Below, one piece after another: positions 19,684 to 28,812 of a stretch of DNA of 64,000 nucleotides. Below the pieces are notes generated by a model. That model saw nothing but the letters and a program-made list of their open reading frames with translations. It made no database searches and was not told where the DNA came from. A program made the translations under genes and the position numbers. The stretch comes from Arenimonas donghaensis DSM 18148 = HO3-R19 (GTDB lineage Bacteria; Pseudomonadota; Gammaproteobacteria; Xanthomonadales; Xanthomonadaceae): assembly GCF_000743535.1 (NCBI RefSeq), contig NZ_AVCJ01000002.1:52470-116469 (forward strand). Reading direction: 5' to 3'. The number at the start of each line of letters is the position of its first letter. Positions within the stretch are counted from its first letter, which is position 1.

Positions 19684-20649
19684 CTAGTAATAAAGCATAA
19701 CCAGATGCTTGGCCTCGGCGAAGAACAGCCAACGCTCGACGAGGGCACCGAGCAGGGAAGCCAACACCGCGACCGCCAGCACCGGCGTCGCGGCGTCGGG
19801 GAACAGCCACGCCAGCCAGCAGCAGAGCACCGGCACAAACGCGAACAGCAGCACCGAAATCAGTCGCAGCTTGCGCGCATGCTTGCGCGCCAGCACGAAG
19901 CCCATCTCGGTGGTCAGGTAGTTCGCCTCGGTGTGCGGGCGTTCGAACACGCTCACTTCGCGCCCTTCCGGCAGGCCCAGCGCCGACGTCTTGCTGACCG
20001 GCAGCGGCCGGCGGTCGATGCCGCGCCAGTACAGCCATTTCATCAGCGCCAGCAGCCCCGCCAGGAAGCCGGCGACGACCAGCAGCGGCGCGATCGCCAC
20101 GCCGCCGGCCAGGCGCTGGCCCAGCATCATCAGCAGCAGGCCGCACAGCAGCGCGAACACCAGGTACACCGGCAGCACCAGCGGGTGTCGCCAGGCCGGG
20201 ATCGGTTTGAGCGACGCGTAGATCATGGCCGTGCAGGCGACGGTGAGCAGCGCGCCCAGCAGCGTTGCCCAGATCACCCACCGCACCTCGTCGGGCAGGC
20301 CCGCACCGGATTCGACGCCGCGCAGCGGGGCGGACAGCCACCAGGCCAGCGCCAGCACCGTCAGGTAGACCAGCACCGCCATCACGCCCTCGCGCGACAG
20401 CCAGGACGTACGCCACTGCGAAAACGCCCGCCAGGCGCGCTGCGGCTGGCCCAGGTGGCCCAGCGAACTGAACAGCCCGAGGGTGAACAGCACCGTCGCG
20501 GTGCCGATGAGTCCCAGGAACAGCAGCGGCGTATGGCCCATCAAGGCGCCGGGGCGTTCGAAGGCCAGCAGCAGCATCGTCCAGGCCAGCAAGCCGTAAC
20601 CCGCGCCCGAAAGGGTGGTGAAGAACAGGACGGAAAAAGCCGGATGCAT
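19684..20649 (-). CDS. soeC: Sulfite dehydrogenase membrane anchor, SoeC/DmsC type
   Basis: The 321-residue protein has eight hydrophobic segments and belongs to the DmsC/NrfD-like anchor group; it starts MHPAFSVLFFTTLSGAGYGLLAW and contains the TLGLFSSLGHLGQPQRAWRAF loop usual in DmsC-type subunits. It would bind quinone in the inner membrane and accept electrons from the iron-sulfur subunit encoded 1 nt upstream. Whether the complex oxidises sulfite (SoeABC) or reduces a substrate (DmsABC) is decided by the catalytic subunit, which here lacks a Tat signal and so favours SoeABC. Confidence 0.75.
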   Translation of the reverse strand: MHPAFSVLFFTTLSGAGYGLLAWTMLLLAFERPGALMGHTPLLFLGLIGTATVLFTLGLFSSLGHLGQPQRAWRAFSQWRTSWLSREGVMAVLVYLTVLALAWWLSAPLRGVESGAGLPDEVRWVIWATLLGALLTVACTAMIYASLKPIPAWRHPLVLPVYLVFALLCGLLLMMLGQRLAGGVAIAPLLVVAGFLAGLLALMKWLYWRGIDRRPLPVSKTSALGLPEGREVSVFERPHTEANYLTTEMGFVLARKHARKLRLISVLLFAFVPVLCCWLAWLFPDAATPVLAVAVLASLLGALVERWLFFAEAKHLVMLYY

Positions 20650-20650
20650 G

Positions 20651-21409
20651 TCAGCGGCTCAGGGCGCGGTCGAGCCAGCGCAGCAAGGGGTTGAGCTGGC
20701 TGGTGTCGAGCGATTCGCGCGGGGAATCGGCCACCGCCTCGGCTTCGCCCGGCGGGCCGGCGCGGCGCGGTCGCGGCGGCAGGTAGCGGTTCACCGGCGC
20801 ATAGCCCAGTTCCGGCATCAGCGGCACGCCGCCGCGGTCGGCCACCAGCTTCGACACCTTCGAGTCCGGATCGCCCAGGTCGCCGAAGTGACGCGCCCGC
20901 GTCGGGCAGGCCTGCACGCAGGCGGGTTCGCGGGAGGCTTCGGGAATCGTCTCGTTGTAGATCCGGTCCACGCACAGCGTGCACTTCTTCATGACGCCCT
21001 CGACCGCGCTGTACTCGCGCGCGCCGTAGGGGCAGGCCCAGCTGCACAGCTTGCAGCCGATGCACTTGTCCTCGTCCACCAGCACGATGCCGTCCTCGGC
21101 GCGCTTGTAGCTGGCGCCGGTCGGGCAGACGGTGACGCAGGCCGGCGTCTCGCAATGCAGGCAGCTGCGCGGAAAGTGCAGGGTGCTGGCGGGCTGCGTG
21201 TCGGTGGCGGCGACGTCGTAGCTGTGCACGCGGTTGAACCACACGCCGCTGGGGTCCTTGCCGTAGGGTCGCTCGTCGGTGAGCGGGCCGGTGATGCCGC
21301 CGGCGTTCCATTCCTTGCACGACACCGCGCAGGCGTGGCAGCCCACGCAGGTGTCGAGGTCGATCACCAGGCCAAGCTTTACCTTCGAGGGGGCGGGCAG
21401 GCCGGTCAC
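20651..21409 (-). CDS. soeB: Sulfite dehydrogenase iron-sulfur subunit, SoeB/DmsB type
   Basis: The 252-residue ferredoxin-like subunit carries four cysteine clusters typical of four [4Fe-4S] centres: CVGCHACAVSCKEWN, CLHCETPACVTVCPTGA, CIGCKLCSWACPYGA, and CTLCVDRI with ACVQACPTRA. It carries electrons between the molybdenum subunit and the membrane anchor. The start is a GTG at 21407-21409, one base after the SLC13 stop. It is followed 1 nt later by the anchor gene, so translation of the set is coupled. Confidence 0.82.
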   Translation of the reverse strand: MTGLPAPSKVKLGLVIDLDTCVGCHACAVSCKEWNAGGITGPLTDERPYGKDPSGVWFNRVHSYDVAATDTQPASTLHFPRSCLHCETPACVTVCPTGASYKRAEDGIVLVDEDKCIGCKLCSWACPYGAREYSAVEGVMKKCTLCVDRIYNETIPEASREPACVQACPTRARHFGDLGDPDSKVSKLVADRGGVPLMPELGYAPVNRYLPPRPRRAGPPGEAEAVADSPRESLDTSQLNPLLRWLDRALSR

Positions 21410-21410
21410 G

Positions 21411-23189
21411 TCAGAACGGGAAGAACTTCGGGATCAGGTACACCGCCATGCCCCAGAACAGCAGGTTCAGCGGGATGCCCATTTTCATGAAGTCCACGAA
21501 CCGGTAGTTGCCGGCGTTGTAGACCATGGTGTTGGTCTGGTAGCCCACCGGGGTGGCGAAGCTGGTGGACGCGGCGAACAGCACCGCCACCAGGAACGGC
21601 GTCGGGCTGACGTCCATCGAGACGGCGGTGGTGAAGGCGATCGGCGTGATCAGCACCGCCGCGGCGTTGTTGCTCATCAGTTCGGTCAGCAGCGCCGTCA
21701 GCAGGTACACCGCCGCCAGCACCGCCAGCGGCCCGAAGCCGCCGACCCAGTTCACCGAAAAATCGGCGATGCCCTGGGCCAGGCCGGATTTCTGCATGGC
21801 GATGCCCAGCGGCAGCACGCCGCCCAGCAGCACGATCACCCGCCAGTCGATGGCCTGGTAGGCCTGGTCGTTGCCGATGCAGCGCGTGGCGACCAGCGCG
21901 ATGCCGCCGAGGATGGCCGAGGCCACGATCGGCAGCCAGCCCAGCGCCGCCGCGGTGATGGCCGCCACCATGATGCCGATCGCCAGCCACGCCTTGCGCT
22001 TGGGCAGGGAGACTTCGCCGCGCTCGTTGAGCACGATCAGGTTGTTGTTGGCGCGCAGGACGTTGAGCTCGGCCTTCGGGCACATCACCAGCAGCACGTC
22101 GCCGACGTTGAGGTTCACGTCCTTGATCTTCTCGCGCAGCACTTCGCCGCGGCGGTGCACGGCCAGCACGGTGGCGTTGTAGGTCCACTTGAAGTCCAGC
22201 TGCTCGAGCGTGTGGTTCACCAGCCGGGAGCCGGGCGCGACCATCACTTCCACCAGCACCTGCGACTGCTCGCCGTCCTCGCCGCTGAACTGGCTGTCCT
22301 GCAGCTTGAACTCCGGCAGGAACTCGAGCTTGCTGCCTTCCTTGAGCGACTTGATCTTTTCCAGGTCGCCGCGCACCAGCAGCACGTCGCCCTCGCGAAG
22401 CTCCTCGCCGCGCGGGGACCAGTGTTTTTCCTCGCCGCGCATCAGTTCGAGCACGTAGACCGAGTGCTTTTCGCCCAGCTGCGACTGCCCCACCGACTTG
22501 CCGATCAGCGGCGAATCCGGCATCACCCGCAACTCGGCGATGTATTTGCCCAGTTCGTAGGCCTCGGTGATGGCCGCCGGCGGATGCGAGGGCAGCAGCC
22601 AGCGCCGCATCAGCATCAGGTAGACGAAACCCACCGCCATGGTGATCAGGCCCACCGGCGCGAAGTCGAACAGCCCGAAGCCCGGGTGCCCCAGGTCCTT
22701 GGCCAACGAGTTCACCAGCAGGTTGGTGGAGGTGCCGATCAGGGTGCAGACGCCACCCATCTGGGCCGCGTAGGACATCGGGATGAGGATCTGCGACGGC
22801 GACTGCTTGTTGGCCGACGACGCCGCCAGCACCAGGGGCAGCAACACGGCGACCGCGGCGGTGTTGTTCACGAAGGCCGAGATCGGGCCGACGATCAGCA
22901 TCAGCAGCAGCATGAACAGGAAACCGTTCTTGACCCGCCCGAACAGCCGCGCCAGCGAGGCCAGCGCGCCGGTATGGGCCAGGCCGGCACTGAGCACGAA
23001 CATCGCCGCCACCGTGATCGTGGCTTCGCTCGAGAAGCCCGACAGCGCCTCCACCGGCGACACCAGGCCCAGCACCAGCAGGCTGGCGAGCACCAGCATG
23101 GCCACCACGTCCACGGGCAGCTTTTCGGTCACGAACAGGGTGACGGCGCCCAGCAGCACGAGCAGCGTCAGGATGGCATCCATTTCCAT
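21411..23189 (-). CDS. SLC13/DASS-family anion permease with RCK_C (TrkA-C) domains
   Basis: The 592-residue protein has a transmembrane N-terminal half, a cytosolic central segment, and a transmembrane C-terminal half. The central segment (about 210-380) holds two TrkA-C-like domains (EGDVLLVRGDLEKIKSL and NVGDVLLVMCPKAELN). The motifs NNTAAVAVLLP and SNNAAAVLITPIAF match the SLC13 sodium:anion and sulfate permease family. It lies between soeA and soeB with gaps of only 2 and 1 nt. A transporter for sulfate or a sulfonate, working together with a sulfite-oxidising enzyme, is a reasonable inference; direction and ion are not shown by the sequence. Confidence 0.85.
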   Translation of the reverse strand: MEMDAILTLLVLLGAVTLFVTEKLPVDVVAMLVLASLLVLGLVSPVEALSGFSSEATITVAAMFVLSAGLAHTGALASLARLFGRVKNGFLFMLLLMLIVGPISAFVNNTAAVAVLLPLVLAASSANKQSPSQILIPMSYAAQMGGVCTLIGTSTNLLVNSLAKDLGHPGFGLFDFAPVGLITMAVGFVYLMLMRRWLLPSHPPAAITEAYELGKYIAELRVMPDSPLIGKSVGQSQLGEKHSVYVLELMRGEEKHWSPRGEELREGDVLLVRGDLEKIKSLKEGSKLEFLPEFKLQDSQFSGEDGEQSQVLVEVMVAPGSRLVNHTLEQLDFKWTYNATVLAVHRRGEVLREKIKDVNLNVGDVLLVMCPKAELNVLRANNNLIVLNERGEVSLPKRKAWLAIGIMVAAITAAALGWLPIVASAILGGIALVATRCIGNDQAYQAIDWRVIVLLGGVLPLGIAMQKSGLAQGIADFSVNWVGGFGPLAVLAAVYLLTALLTELMSNNAAAVLITPIAFTTAVSMDVSPTPFLVAVLFAASTSFATPVGYQTNTMVYNAGNYRFVDFMKMGIPLNLLFWGMAVYLIPKFFPF

Positions 23190-23191
23190 CG

Positions 23192-26083
23192 TCAGGCTTT
23201 CCTGAATCCGGCGCCGTAGCGCAAGGGGGCATTGTCGCCGTTATCGCCGAGCTCGGCGAACTGGGGGTGGCTTTCGGCGGCCGGGTCGGCCCGGTGGATC
23301 GCCACCCGAAGGTCGAACCAGGCGGCCTGGCCGGTCACCGGGTCGGCATTGGCGTAGCCGCCGTCGGGCAGCTTGTCTGATATCAGGTGGTTGAGCAGGA
23401 AGCCCTTGGTGGCTTCGGGGGCGTCTGCCGCCAGCTTCCAGGCGCCGCGGCGCTTGCCGATCGCGTTCCAGGTCCAGACCGTGTCGGGCTGCACGTTGGC
23501 CGCGAGCCGGCACTGCACGGTGATGCGGCCGTGGTGCGAGTCCACGTGCACCCAGTCGTCGTCGGCCAGGCCATGCCGGGCGGCGGTTTCCGGATGCAGG
23601 TAAAGGAAGTTGCGCGCGGTGATCTGGCGCAGCCAGGCGTTCTGCGAACCCCAGGCGTGGTACATGAACGGCGGCCGCTGGGTCACCGCGCTCAGGGGAT
23701 AGCGCTTGAGGTCGAGCTGGCTGCCTTCGAAGGGTTCGTACCAGATCGGCAGCGGGTCGAAGTAGGTCGCCACGCGTTCGCGCTCGGCCGCCGGCGGCTG
23801 CACCGGGCCGTGGCCCTGGGCCGCCAGCCGGAATTTCTGCAGGGTTTCCGAATACAGCTGCAGCACCACCGGTTCAGCCTTGGCGATGAAGCCCATGCGC
23901 TGCGACCAGTCCAGGAAATCGCGATTGGCCATCTTGAAGTAGCGGCCCTCGGCCGGGACCTCGGCGCTCCAGAAACCGCCGTTGGCGCGGTAGTGGTCGA
24001 GCTGCGCGGGATTGGGCGGGCCCTTGCCATGCTGGTCGCCGTCCCCGCGCCAGCCGGCCAGCAGGCCGACGCCCGGGGCGCGTTCGTGGTTGACGATGTA
24101 GTCGGCGTAGCTGCCGTAGCGCGGCTTGCCGGCGTCCGTCACCAGCGCCGGCAGGCCGATGCGCGCGCCCAGGTCCAGCAGCACGTCCTGGAAACCGCGA
24201 ACGTCGCGGCCCTCGCGCTGGGTGGCGCTGTCGAGCACCGGGTGGCGGATGGCGTCGGCGGCGCGGTCGGCGTCGGAAATCGGCCGGTCCAGCAGCGAGA
24301 TCGCGTCGAAGCGCTCCAGGTAGGTCGTGTCGGGCAGCACCAGGTCGGCGTAGGCGACCATCTCGCTGGCGTAGGCGTCCGAGTAGATGATCTTCGGGAT
24401 GCGGTATTCGCCGGCGTCGTCCTTGTCGGTCAGCCAGTGCATGGTCTCGGCGGTGTTCATGGCCGAGTTCCAGCTCATGTTGGCCATGAACATCAGCAGC
24501 ACGTCCACCGGCGCCGGATCCGCCGCCCAGGCGTTGCGGATGACCGTGTGCAGCATGCCGTGCACGGCCAGCGGGTAGCGCCAGGAATACGCGTGGTCGA
24601 GCCGGCGCGGCTGGCCCTGGGCGTCCACCAGCAGGTCTTCGGGGCCGTGGATGAAGCCCAGCGGGGCGGCGTCGAGCGCGCCATTGGCCTGGCGGGTCTT
24701 GCCCGGCCGGTTCGCCGGCGGGATCGGTCGCGGGAACGGCGGTTGGTAGCGGAAGCTGCCCGGCGTATCGACCGCGCCCAGCAGCAGCTGCAGCAGGTGC
24801 AGCGCCCGGCAGGTGTGGAAACCGTTCGAGTGCGCGCTGATGCCGCGCATGGCATGGAAGGACACGCCGCGGCCGACCATGCGTTCGTGGCGCACGCCAT
24901 GCACGTCGGTCCAGGGCTGTTCGATGACGACCGGCTCGTCGAAGGCGGCCGCCGCCAGCTCGTTCGCCAGTCGCCGGATGGTCGCCGCCGGCACGCCGCA
25001 GCGTTCGGCGACGGCGTCGGGCGAGTATTTCGGGTCCAGGTAGCGCTCGGCGACCAGCTGGAACACCGGCACTGCCTTGCGACCGTCGGGCAGCGTGAAC
25101 TCGCCGATGACGGCGGGGCTGAGCCCGGTCGATTCGGCCGGCATGGCCTTGCCTGTGGGAGGGACTTCAGTCCCGATGCCTTTCGGGACTGAAGTCCCTC
25201 CCACAGGAGCCTGCCCACGATCCCAGCACAGGCCCCGGCCCTCGCCATCGCGCGCAAACAGGCCGTCATCGGCCCCGCCCGGATTGCGCACCACCAGCCA
25301 GTGCGCATTGGTGTAGCGCACCAGGTAATCGAGGTCGATCCTGTCGGCCTTGAGCAGTTCATGGATCAGCGCGAACGCCAGCAGCCCGTCGGTGCCCGGC
25401 CGGATGCCCACCCATTCATCGGCGATCGCCCCGTAGCCGCTGCGCACCGGGTTCACCGCCACGACCTTGGCGCCGCGACCCTTCATGTGCCCCAGGCCCA
25501 GCTTGATCGGGTTGGAGTCGTGGTCTTCGGCCACGCCCCAGAGCATCAGGTACTTGCTGTGCTCCCAGTCCGGTTCGCCGAACTCCCAGAAGCTGCCGCC
25601 CAGGGTGTACAGGCCGCCGGCGGCCATGTTCACCGAACAGAAGCCGCCGTGCGCGGCGTAGTTGATGGTGCCGTACTGCTGGGCCCACCAGCCGGTCAGG
25701 GCCTGGCTCTGGTCGCGGCCGGTGAAGAAGGCCAGGCGGTCGGGGTCGCGTGCGCGTGATTCGCGCAGCCAGCCGGCGGCCAGGTCCAGCGCCTCGTCCC
25801 ACTCGATTTCCCGGAATTTGTTCTCGCCGCGCTCGCCCACCCGCAGCAGCGGCTTGTCCAGCCGCGCCGGCGAGTAGTGCTGCATGATGCCGGCCGAACC
25901 CTTGGCGCACAGCACGCCCCGGTTCACCGGGTGCGCCGGGTTGCCTTCGATGTAGCGCACCTTGTTGTCGCGCAGGTGCACGTTGATGCCGCAGCGGCAG
26001 GCGCACATGTAGCAGGTGGTCTGGCGGACCTGGTCCCCCACCGGCTTTTGCAGTTCGAGGACGGGCTGGCGCATGGCGCGCAT
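23192..26083 (-). CDS. soeA: Molybdopterin oxidoreductase, sulfite dehydrogenase SoeA type, carrying an in-frame REP insertion
   Basis: The roughly 960-residue protein is a DMSO-reductase-family molybdo-bis-PGD enzyme. It has an N-terminal [4Fe-4S] motif (TTCYMCACRCGINVHL, later GVLCAKG), a GGFCSVNMAAGG stretch, and C-terminal molybdopterin-dinucleotide-binding blocks. There is no Tat signal, so it should be cytoplasmic, as described for SoeA, which oxidises sulfite to sulfate. A 56-nt REP hairpin at 25152-25207 is inserted and translated as part of the chain (PVGGTSVPKGIGTEVPPTG, about residues 293-311) without breaking the frame. Start choice is uncertain between 26083 and 26074. Substrate assignment rests on family resemblance and the soeABC order; tetrathionate- or polysulfide-type enzymes remain possible. 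Confidence 0.78.
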   Translation of the reverse strand: MRAMRQPVLELQKPVGDQVRQTTCYMCACRCGINVHLRDNKVRYIEGNPAHPVNRGVLCAKGSAGIMQHYSPARLDKPLLRVGERGENKFREIEWDEALDLAAGWLRESRARDPDRLAFFTGRDQSQALTGWWAQQYGTINYAAHGGFCSVNMAAGGLYTLGGSFWEFGEPDWEHSKYLMLWGVAEDHDSNPIKLGLGHMKGRGAKVVAVNPVRSGYGAIADEWVGIRPGTDGLLAFALIHELLKADRIDLDYLVRYTNAHWLVVRNPGGADDGLFARDGEGRGLCWDRGQAPVGGTSVPKGIGTEVPPTGKAMPAESTGLSPAVIGEFTLPDGRKAVPVFQLVAERYLDPKYSPDAVAERCGVPAATIRRLANELAAAAFDEPVVIEQPWTDVHGVRHERMVGRGVSFHAMRGISAHSNGFHTCRALHLLQLLLGAVDTPGSFRYQPPFPRPIPPANRPGKTRQANGALDAAPLGFIHGPEDLLVDAQGQPRRLDHAYSWRYPLAVHGMLHTVIRNAWAADPAPVDVLLMFMANMSWNSAMNTAETMHWLTDKDDAGEYRIPKIIYSDAYASEMVAYADLVLPDTTYLERFDAISLLDRPISDADRAADAIRHPVLDSATQREGRDVRGFQDVLLDLGARIGLPALVTDAGKPRYGSYADYIVNHERAPGVGLLAGWRGDGDQHGKGPPNPAQLDHYRANGGFWSAEVPAEGRYFKMANRDFLDWSQRMGFIAKAEPVVLQLYSETLQKFRLAAQGHGPVQPPAAERERVATYFDPLPIWYEPFEGSQLDLKRYPLSAVTQRPPFMYHAWGSQNAWLRQITARNFLYLHPETAARHGLADDDWVHVDSHHGRITVQCRLAANVQPDTVWTWNAIGKRRGAWKLAADAPEATKGFLLNHLISDKLPDGGYANADPVTGQAAWFDLRVAIHRADPAAESHPQFAELGDNGDNAPLRYGAGFRKA
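25152..25207. repeat. REP hairpin copy 2, inside the soeA coding sequence
   Basis: The 56-nt palindrome differs from the other copies by one base in the arm (cccgatgc). It is the only copy lying inside a gene, and the reading frame passes through it intact. Confidence 0.92.
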
Positions 26084-26192
26084 TGTGCCCGGTCGCGGCC
26101 AGCCGGCGCGAGGGGTGCCGGTGCGGTGGCGAGGCAGGGCCCGGAACTGCCATCCTAGGCGCCTTGCCGCGAACCGCCGGAACCCCCCTGCC

Positions 26193-27161
26193 ATGGACCG
26201 CTACGAGCGCATCCTCGCCCTGCACCGCAGCCTCAAGACCGCCCGCTACCCGGTGCCGATCAAGCGCCTGATGGAAGAGCTGGCCTGCTCCCGCGCCACC
26301 CTGTATCGGGACATCGCCTTCCTGCGCGACGCGCTCGGGGCGCCTGTGGAAAGCGAAGGCGAGGGCAGCATCCGTTACGACGAGAAGGAAGCCGAGCGCT
26401 TCGAGTTGCCGGGCCTTTGGCTCAACTCCGACGAATTGCATGCCCTGCTGGCTGCCCACCAGCTGCTCGACCGCACCGGCCAGGGCGTGCTTTCCAGCGC
26501 CCTGGCGCCACTCAAGGGCCGCATCGAGTCCCTGCTGGCCCAGCAGGCCGGCGGCAAACGCTGGCCGGTGGAGCGCGTGCGCGTCATCGCCTCGGGCGTG
26601 CGCCGGCGCGACGAGCTGGCGTTCCGCCTGGTCGCCAGCGCGGTGCTCGAACGCCGCCAGCTGGAATTCGACTACCTGGCGCGCTCGACCAACGAGCGCA
26701 CCCACCGCAAGGTCTCGCCGCAGCGGCTGACGCACTACAAGGACAACTGGTACCTCGACGCCTGGGACCACGAACGCGAAGGGCTACGCAGCTTCTCGGT
26801 CGACCGCGTCCAGCACGCGCGCCTGCTCGACCCGGCCGCGCGCGACATCCCGGACGAAGAGCTCAACCAGCACCTGGCTTCGAGCTACGGCATCTTCTCG
26901 GGCGCGCCCAAGGGCATCGCCACCCTGCTGTTCTCGGCCAAGGCCGCGCGCTGGGTGGCCGATGAACACTGGCACTCCAAGCAGGAGGGCCGTTTCCTGC
27001 CCGACGGCCGCTACGAGCTCAAGTTGCCCTACAGCAATGCCAAGGAGCTGCTGATGGACGTCATGCGCTACGGCGCCGACGCCGAGGTGGTGGAGCCGCC
27101 GGCGCTGCGCGCCCAGGCGCGCACGATGCTGCAGCTGGCGCTTTCGGCGTATGAGCGCTGA
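26193..27161 (+). CDS. WYL-domain transcriptional regulator
   Basis: The 322-residue protein begins with a helix-turn-helix of the HTH_11/DeoR-like type (MDRYERILALHRSLK through CSRATLYRDIAFLRDAL). A WYL domain follows with YKDNWYLDAWDHEREGLRSFSVDRV, a WYL-like core that binds small ligands or nucleic acid. The remainder is a WCX-type dimerisation tail. It is divergent from soeA, with only about 110 nt between the starts, so it may regulate the soe operon; the regulatory sites are not obvious. Its last codons overlap the start of the patatin gene. Confidence 0.85.
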   Translation: MDRYERILALHRSLKTARYPVPIKRLMEELACSRATLYRDIAFLRDALGAPVESEGEGSIRYDEKEAERFELPGLWLNSDELHALLAAHQLLDRTGQGVLSSALAPLKGRIESLLAQQAGGKRWPVERVRVIASGVRRRDELAFRLVASAVLERRQLEFDYLARSTNERTHRKVSPQRLTHYKDNWYLDAWDHEREGLRSFSVDRVQHARLLDPAARDIPDEELNQHLASSYGIFSGAPKGIATLLFSAKAARWVADEHWHSKQEGRFLPDGRYELKLPYSNAKELLMDVMRYGADAEVVEPPALRAQARTMLQLALSAYER

Positions 27162-28125
27162 AGGCAAGCTCCCGGCGCCGGTGTCCGGCAAGCGCGTGGC
27201 CCTGGTCCTGGGGGCCGGCGGCGCCCGCGGCATCGCCCATGTCGGTGTCATCGAGGCGATCGAAGCGCGCGGTTACCAGATCGCCGGCATCGCCGGTGCC
27301 TCGATGGGTTCGCTGGTGGGCGGCATCTATGCCGCCGGCCGCCTCAGGGAATATTCGGACTGGGCACGCGGCCTGCAGCGCAGCGACGTATTGCGACTGC
27401 TCGACTTCGTTTATGGCTTTCCCGGCCTGATCCGCGGCGAGCGTGTCATCGGCGCGCTGCGCGAACTGGTCGGCGAACATCTCATCGAAGAACTGCCGCT
27501 GCCCTATGTCGCCGTCGCCACCGACCTGGCCAGCCAGCGCGAGGTCTGGCTCACGCGCGGCAAGCTGTTCGACGCCATCCGTGCCTCGATCGCCATCCCG
27601 ATGATCTTCACCCCGGCCCACGTCGACGGGCGCGAGCTGGTGGACGGCGGCCTGCTCTCGCCGGTGCCCATCGCCGCCACGCGGGCCATGCACGTGGACC
27701 GGGTGATCGCCGTGGACGTCAACGGCCCGGTGCGCTGGATGAACCCGGCCCTGGAACCGCGGCACGAGGAAATCCATGCCAGCCACGGCGACGACGAAGC
27801 GCCCCGGGACGACGACGTCGCCGGGGGTGGCCTGCGCGAACGCATGGCGTCGATCTGGGAGGGCATCGCCTCGACGGTGACCCCGGCGCGCGAAGGCAAG
27901 CACGCCGGCAGCGCCAAGAGCCGCGGCGTGATGGACCTGATGTCGCGTTCGCTCGACACCATGCAGGCGCACATGGCACGGGTGCAGCTGGCCCAGGATC
28001 CGCCCGACCTGCTCATCCAGATGTCCCGCGAGGTCGCCACCTTCTACGAGTTCTGGCGCGCCGGGGAACTGGTCGAGGAAGGGCGCGCGGCGGCCGAGAA
28101 GGCGCTCGACGCCGCGGGCCTCTAG
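27151..28125 (+). CDS. Patatin-like phospholipase
   Basis: The 324-residue protein carries the patatin catalytic dyad motifs: oxyanion loop GAGGARG near residue 27, nucleophile Ser in GASMG, and Asp in DGGLLSPVP. Those features match the RssA/NTE-like bacterial patatins that hydrolyse phospholipid acyl chains in the cytosol or at the membrane. The central DDDVAGGG region is an acidic, probably disordered insert. The start overlaps the WYL gene by 11 nt, which makes co-transcription with that regulator likely. Confidence 0.9.
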   Translation: MSAEGKLPAPVSGKRVALVLGAGGARGIAHVGVIEAIEARGYQIAGIAGASMGSLVGGIYAAGRLREYSDWARGLQRSDVLRLLDFVYGFPGLIRGERVIGALRELVGEHLIEELPLPYVAVATDLASQREVWLTRGKLFDAIRASIAIPMIFTPAHVDGRELVDGGLLSPVPIAATRAMHVDRVIAVDVNGPVRWMNPALEPRHEEIHASHGDDEAPRDDDVAGGGLRERMASIWEGIASTVTPAREGKHAGSAKSRGVMDLMSRSLDTMQAHMARVQLAQDPPDLLIQMSREVATFYEFWRAGELVEEGRAAAEKALDAAGL

Positions 28126-28128
28126 CGT

Positions 28129-28689
28129 TTACTGGAAACCCGGCTGGCCGACCTGTTCGGCGCGCTGGGGCACGCGTTCGATGGTTTCCGGGTCGTAGCC
28201 CCAGGCCGCGAAGCGCTGGCGCAGGTCCTGGTACAGGACCTCGTCCATCACCGGCTCACGCGAGAACACCCAGGCCAGTTTGCGCTTGGGGTGGCCGATC
28301 AGCGCCCAGGAATAGTCGGGCGCGACCTCCATTACCAGGTAGTCGGCCTTCACCAGGCCCCAGAAGAAGGCGATGCGCCACTGGGCGTTACCGGTGCCGG
28401 GCACGACCTCGGCGACGCCGTTCATCGACCTGGCCGGCTCGTCGAAGGACTTGCGGTATTCATAGGTGTTGGTGATGCGGCCGTCGTCGCGCAGCGTGTA
28501 GATGTCGGCGGCGGCGACCTTGCCGCGCTCGGCGAAGTATGGAACGTTGGCGATCACCCACCAGCGGCCCATGTAGCGCTCGAGGTTGATGTTGGCGTGG
28601 GCGGTCAGGGGCGGCATGTTTTCTCCGGGAGTGGCACAGGCGGCCAGCAGCATCAGTGGCAGGGTGAGGACGAGTGCGAGTCTGCGCAT
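28129..28689 (-). CDS. blc: Lipoprotein lipocalin (Blc type)
   Basis: The 186-residue protein starts with a lipoprotein signal ending LLAAC (lipobox Cys near residue 18), then a lipocalin core: NINLERYMGRWWVIANVPYFAERG is the conserved GxW first strand, and DYSWALIGHPKRKLAWVFSREP the later motif. Bacterial lipocalins are outer-membrane lipoproteins that bind lipids. The start at 28689 (MRRLALVL) opens the signal directly. It is convergent with the patatin gene (3 nt between stops), an arrangement that might reflect shared lipid metabolism. Confidence 0.9.
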   Translation of the reverse strand: MRRLALVLTLPLMLLAACATPGENMPPLTAHANINLERYMGRWWVIANVPYFAERGKVAAADIYTLRDDGRITNTYEYRKSFDEPARSMNGVAEVVPGTGNAQWRIAFFWGLVKADYLVMEVAPDYSWALIGHPKRKLAWVFSREPVMDEVLYQDLRQRFAAWGYDPETIERVPQRAEQVGQPGFQ

Positions 28690-28812
28690 CGGCGGCTCCA
28701 TTGAGTTTCGCGACACGCTAGGGCAGGCCCGGCGAAGGCCGCGTATACGCCGTCTCGGTCCGTGAGACATCCGTTTGGGAAGCTGACTCCACGCCCAACG
28801 GAGAACGCTCCC

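Noticed and set aside
21279..23219. 646-residue plus-strand frame rich in His, Gln and Arg
   Set aside because: Antisense to the SLC13 permease; composition is an artefact of GC-rich coding DNA.
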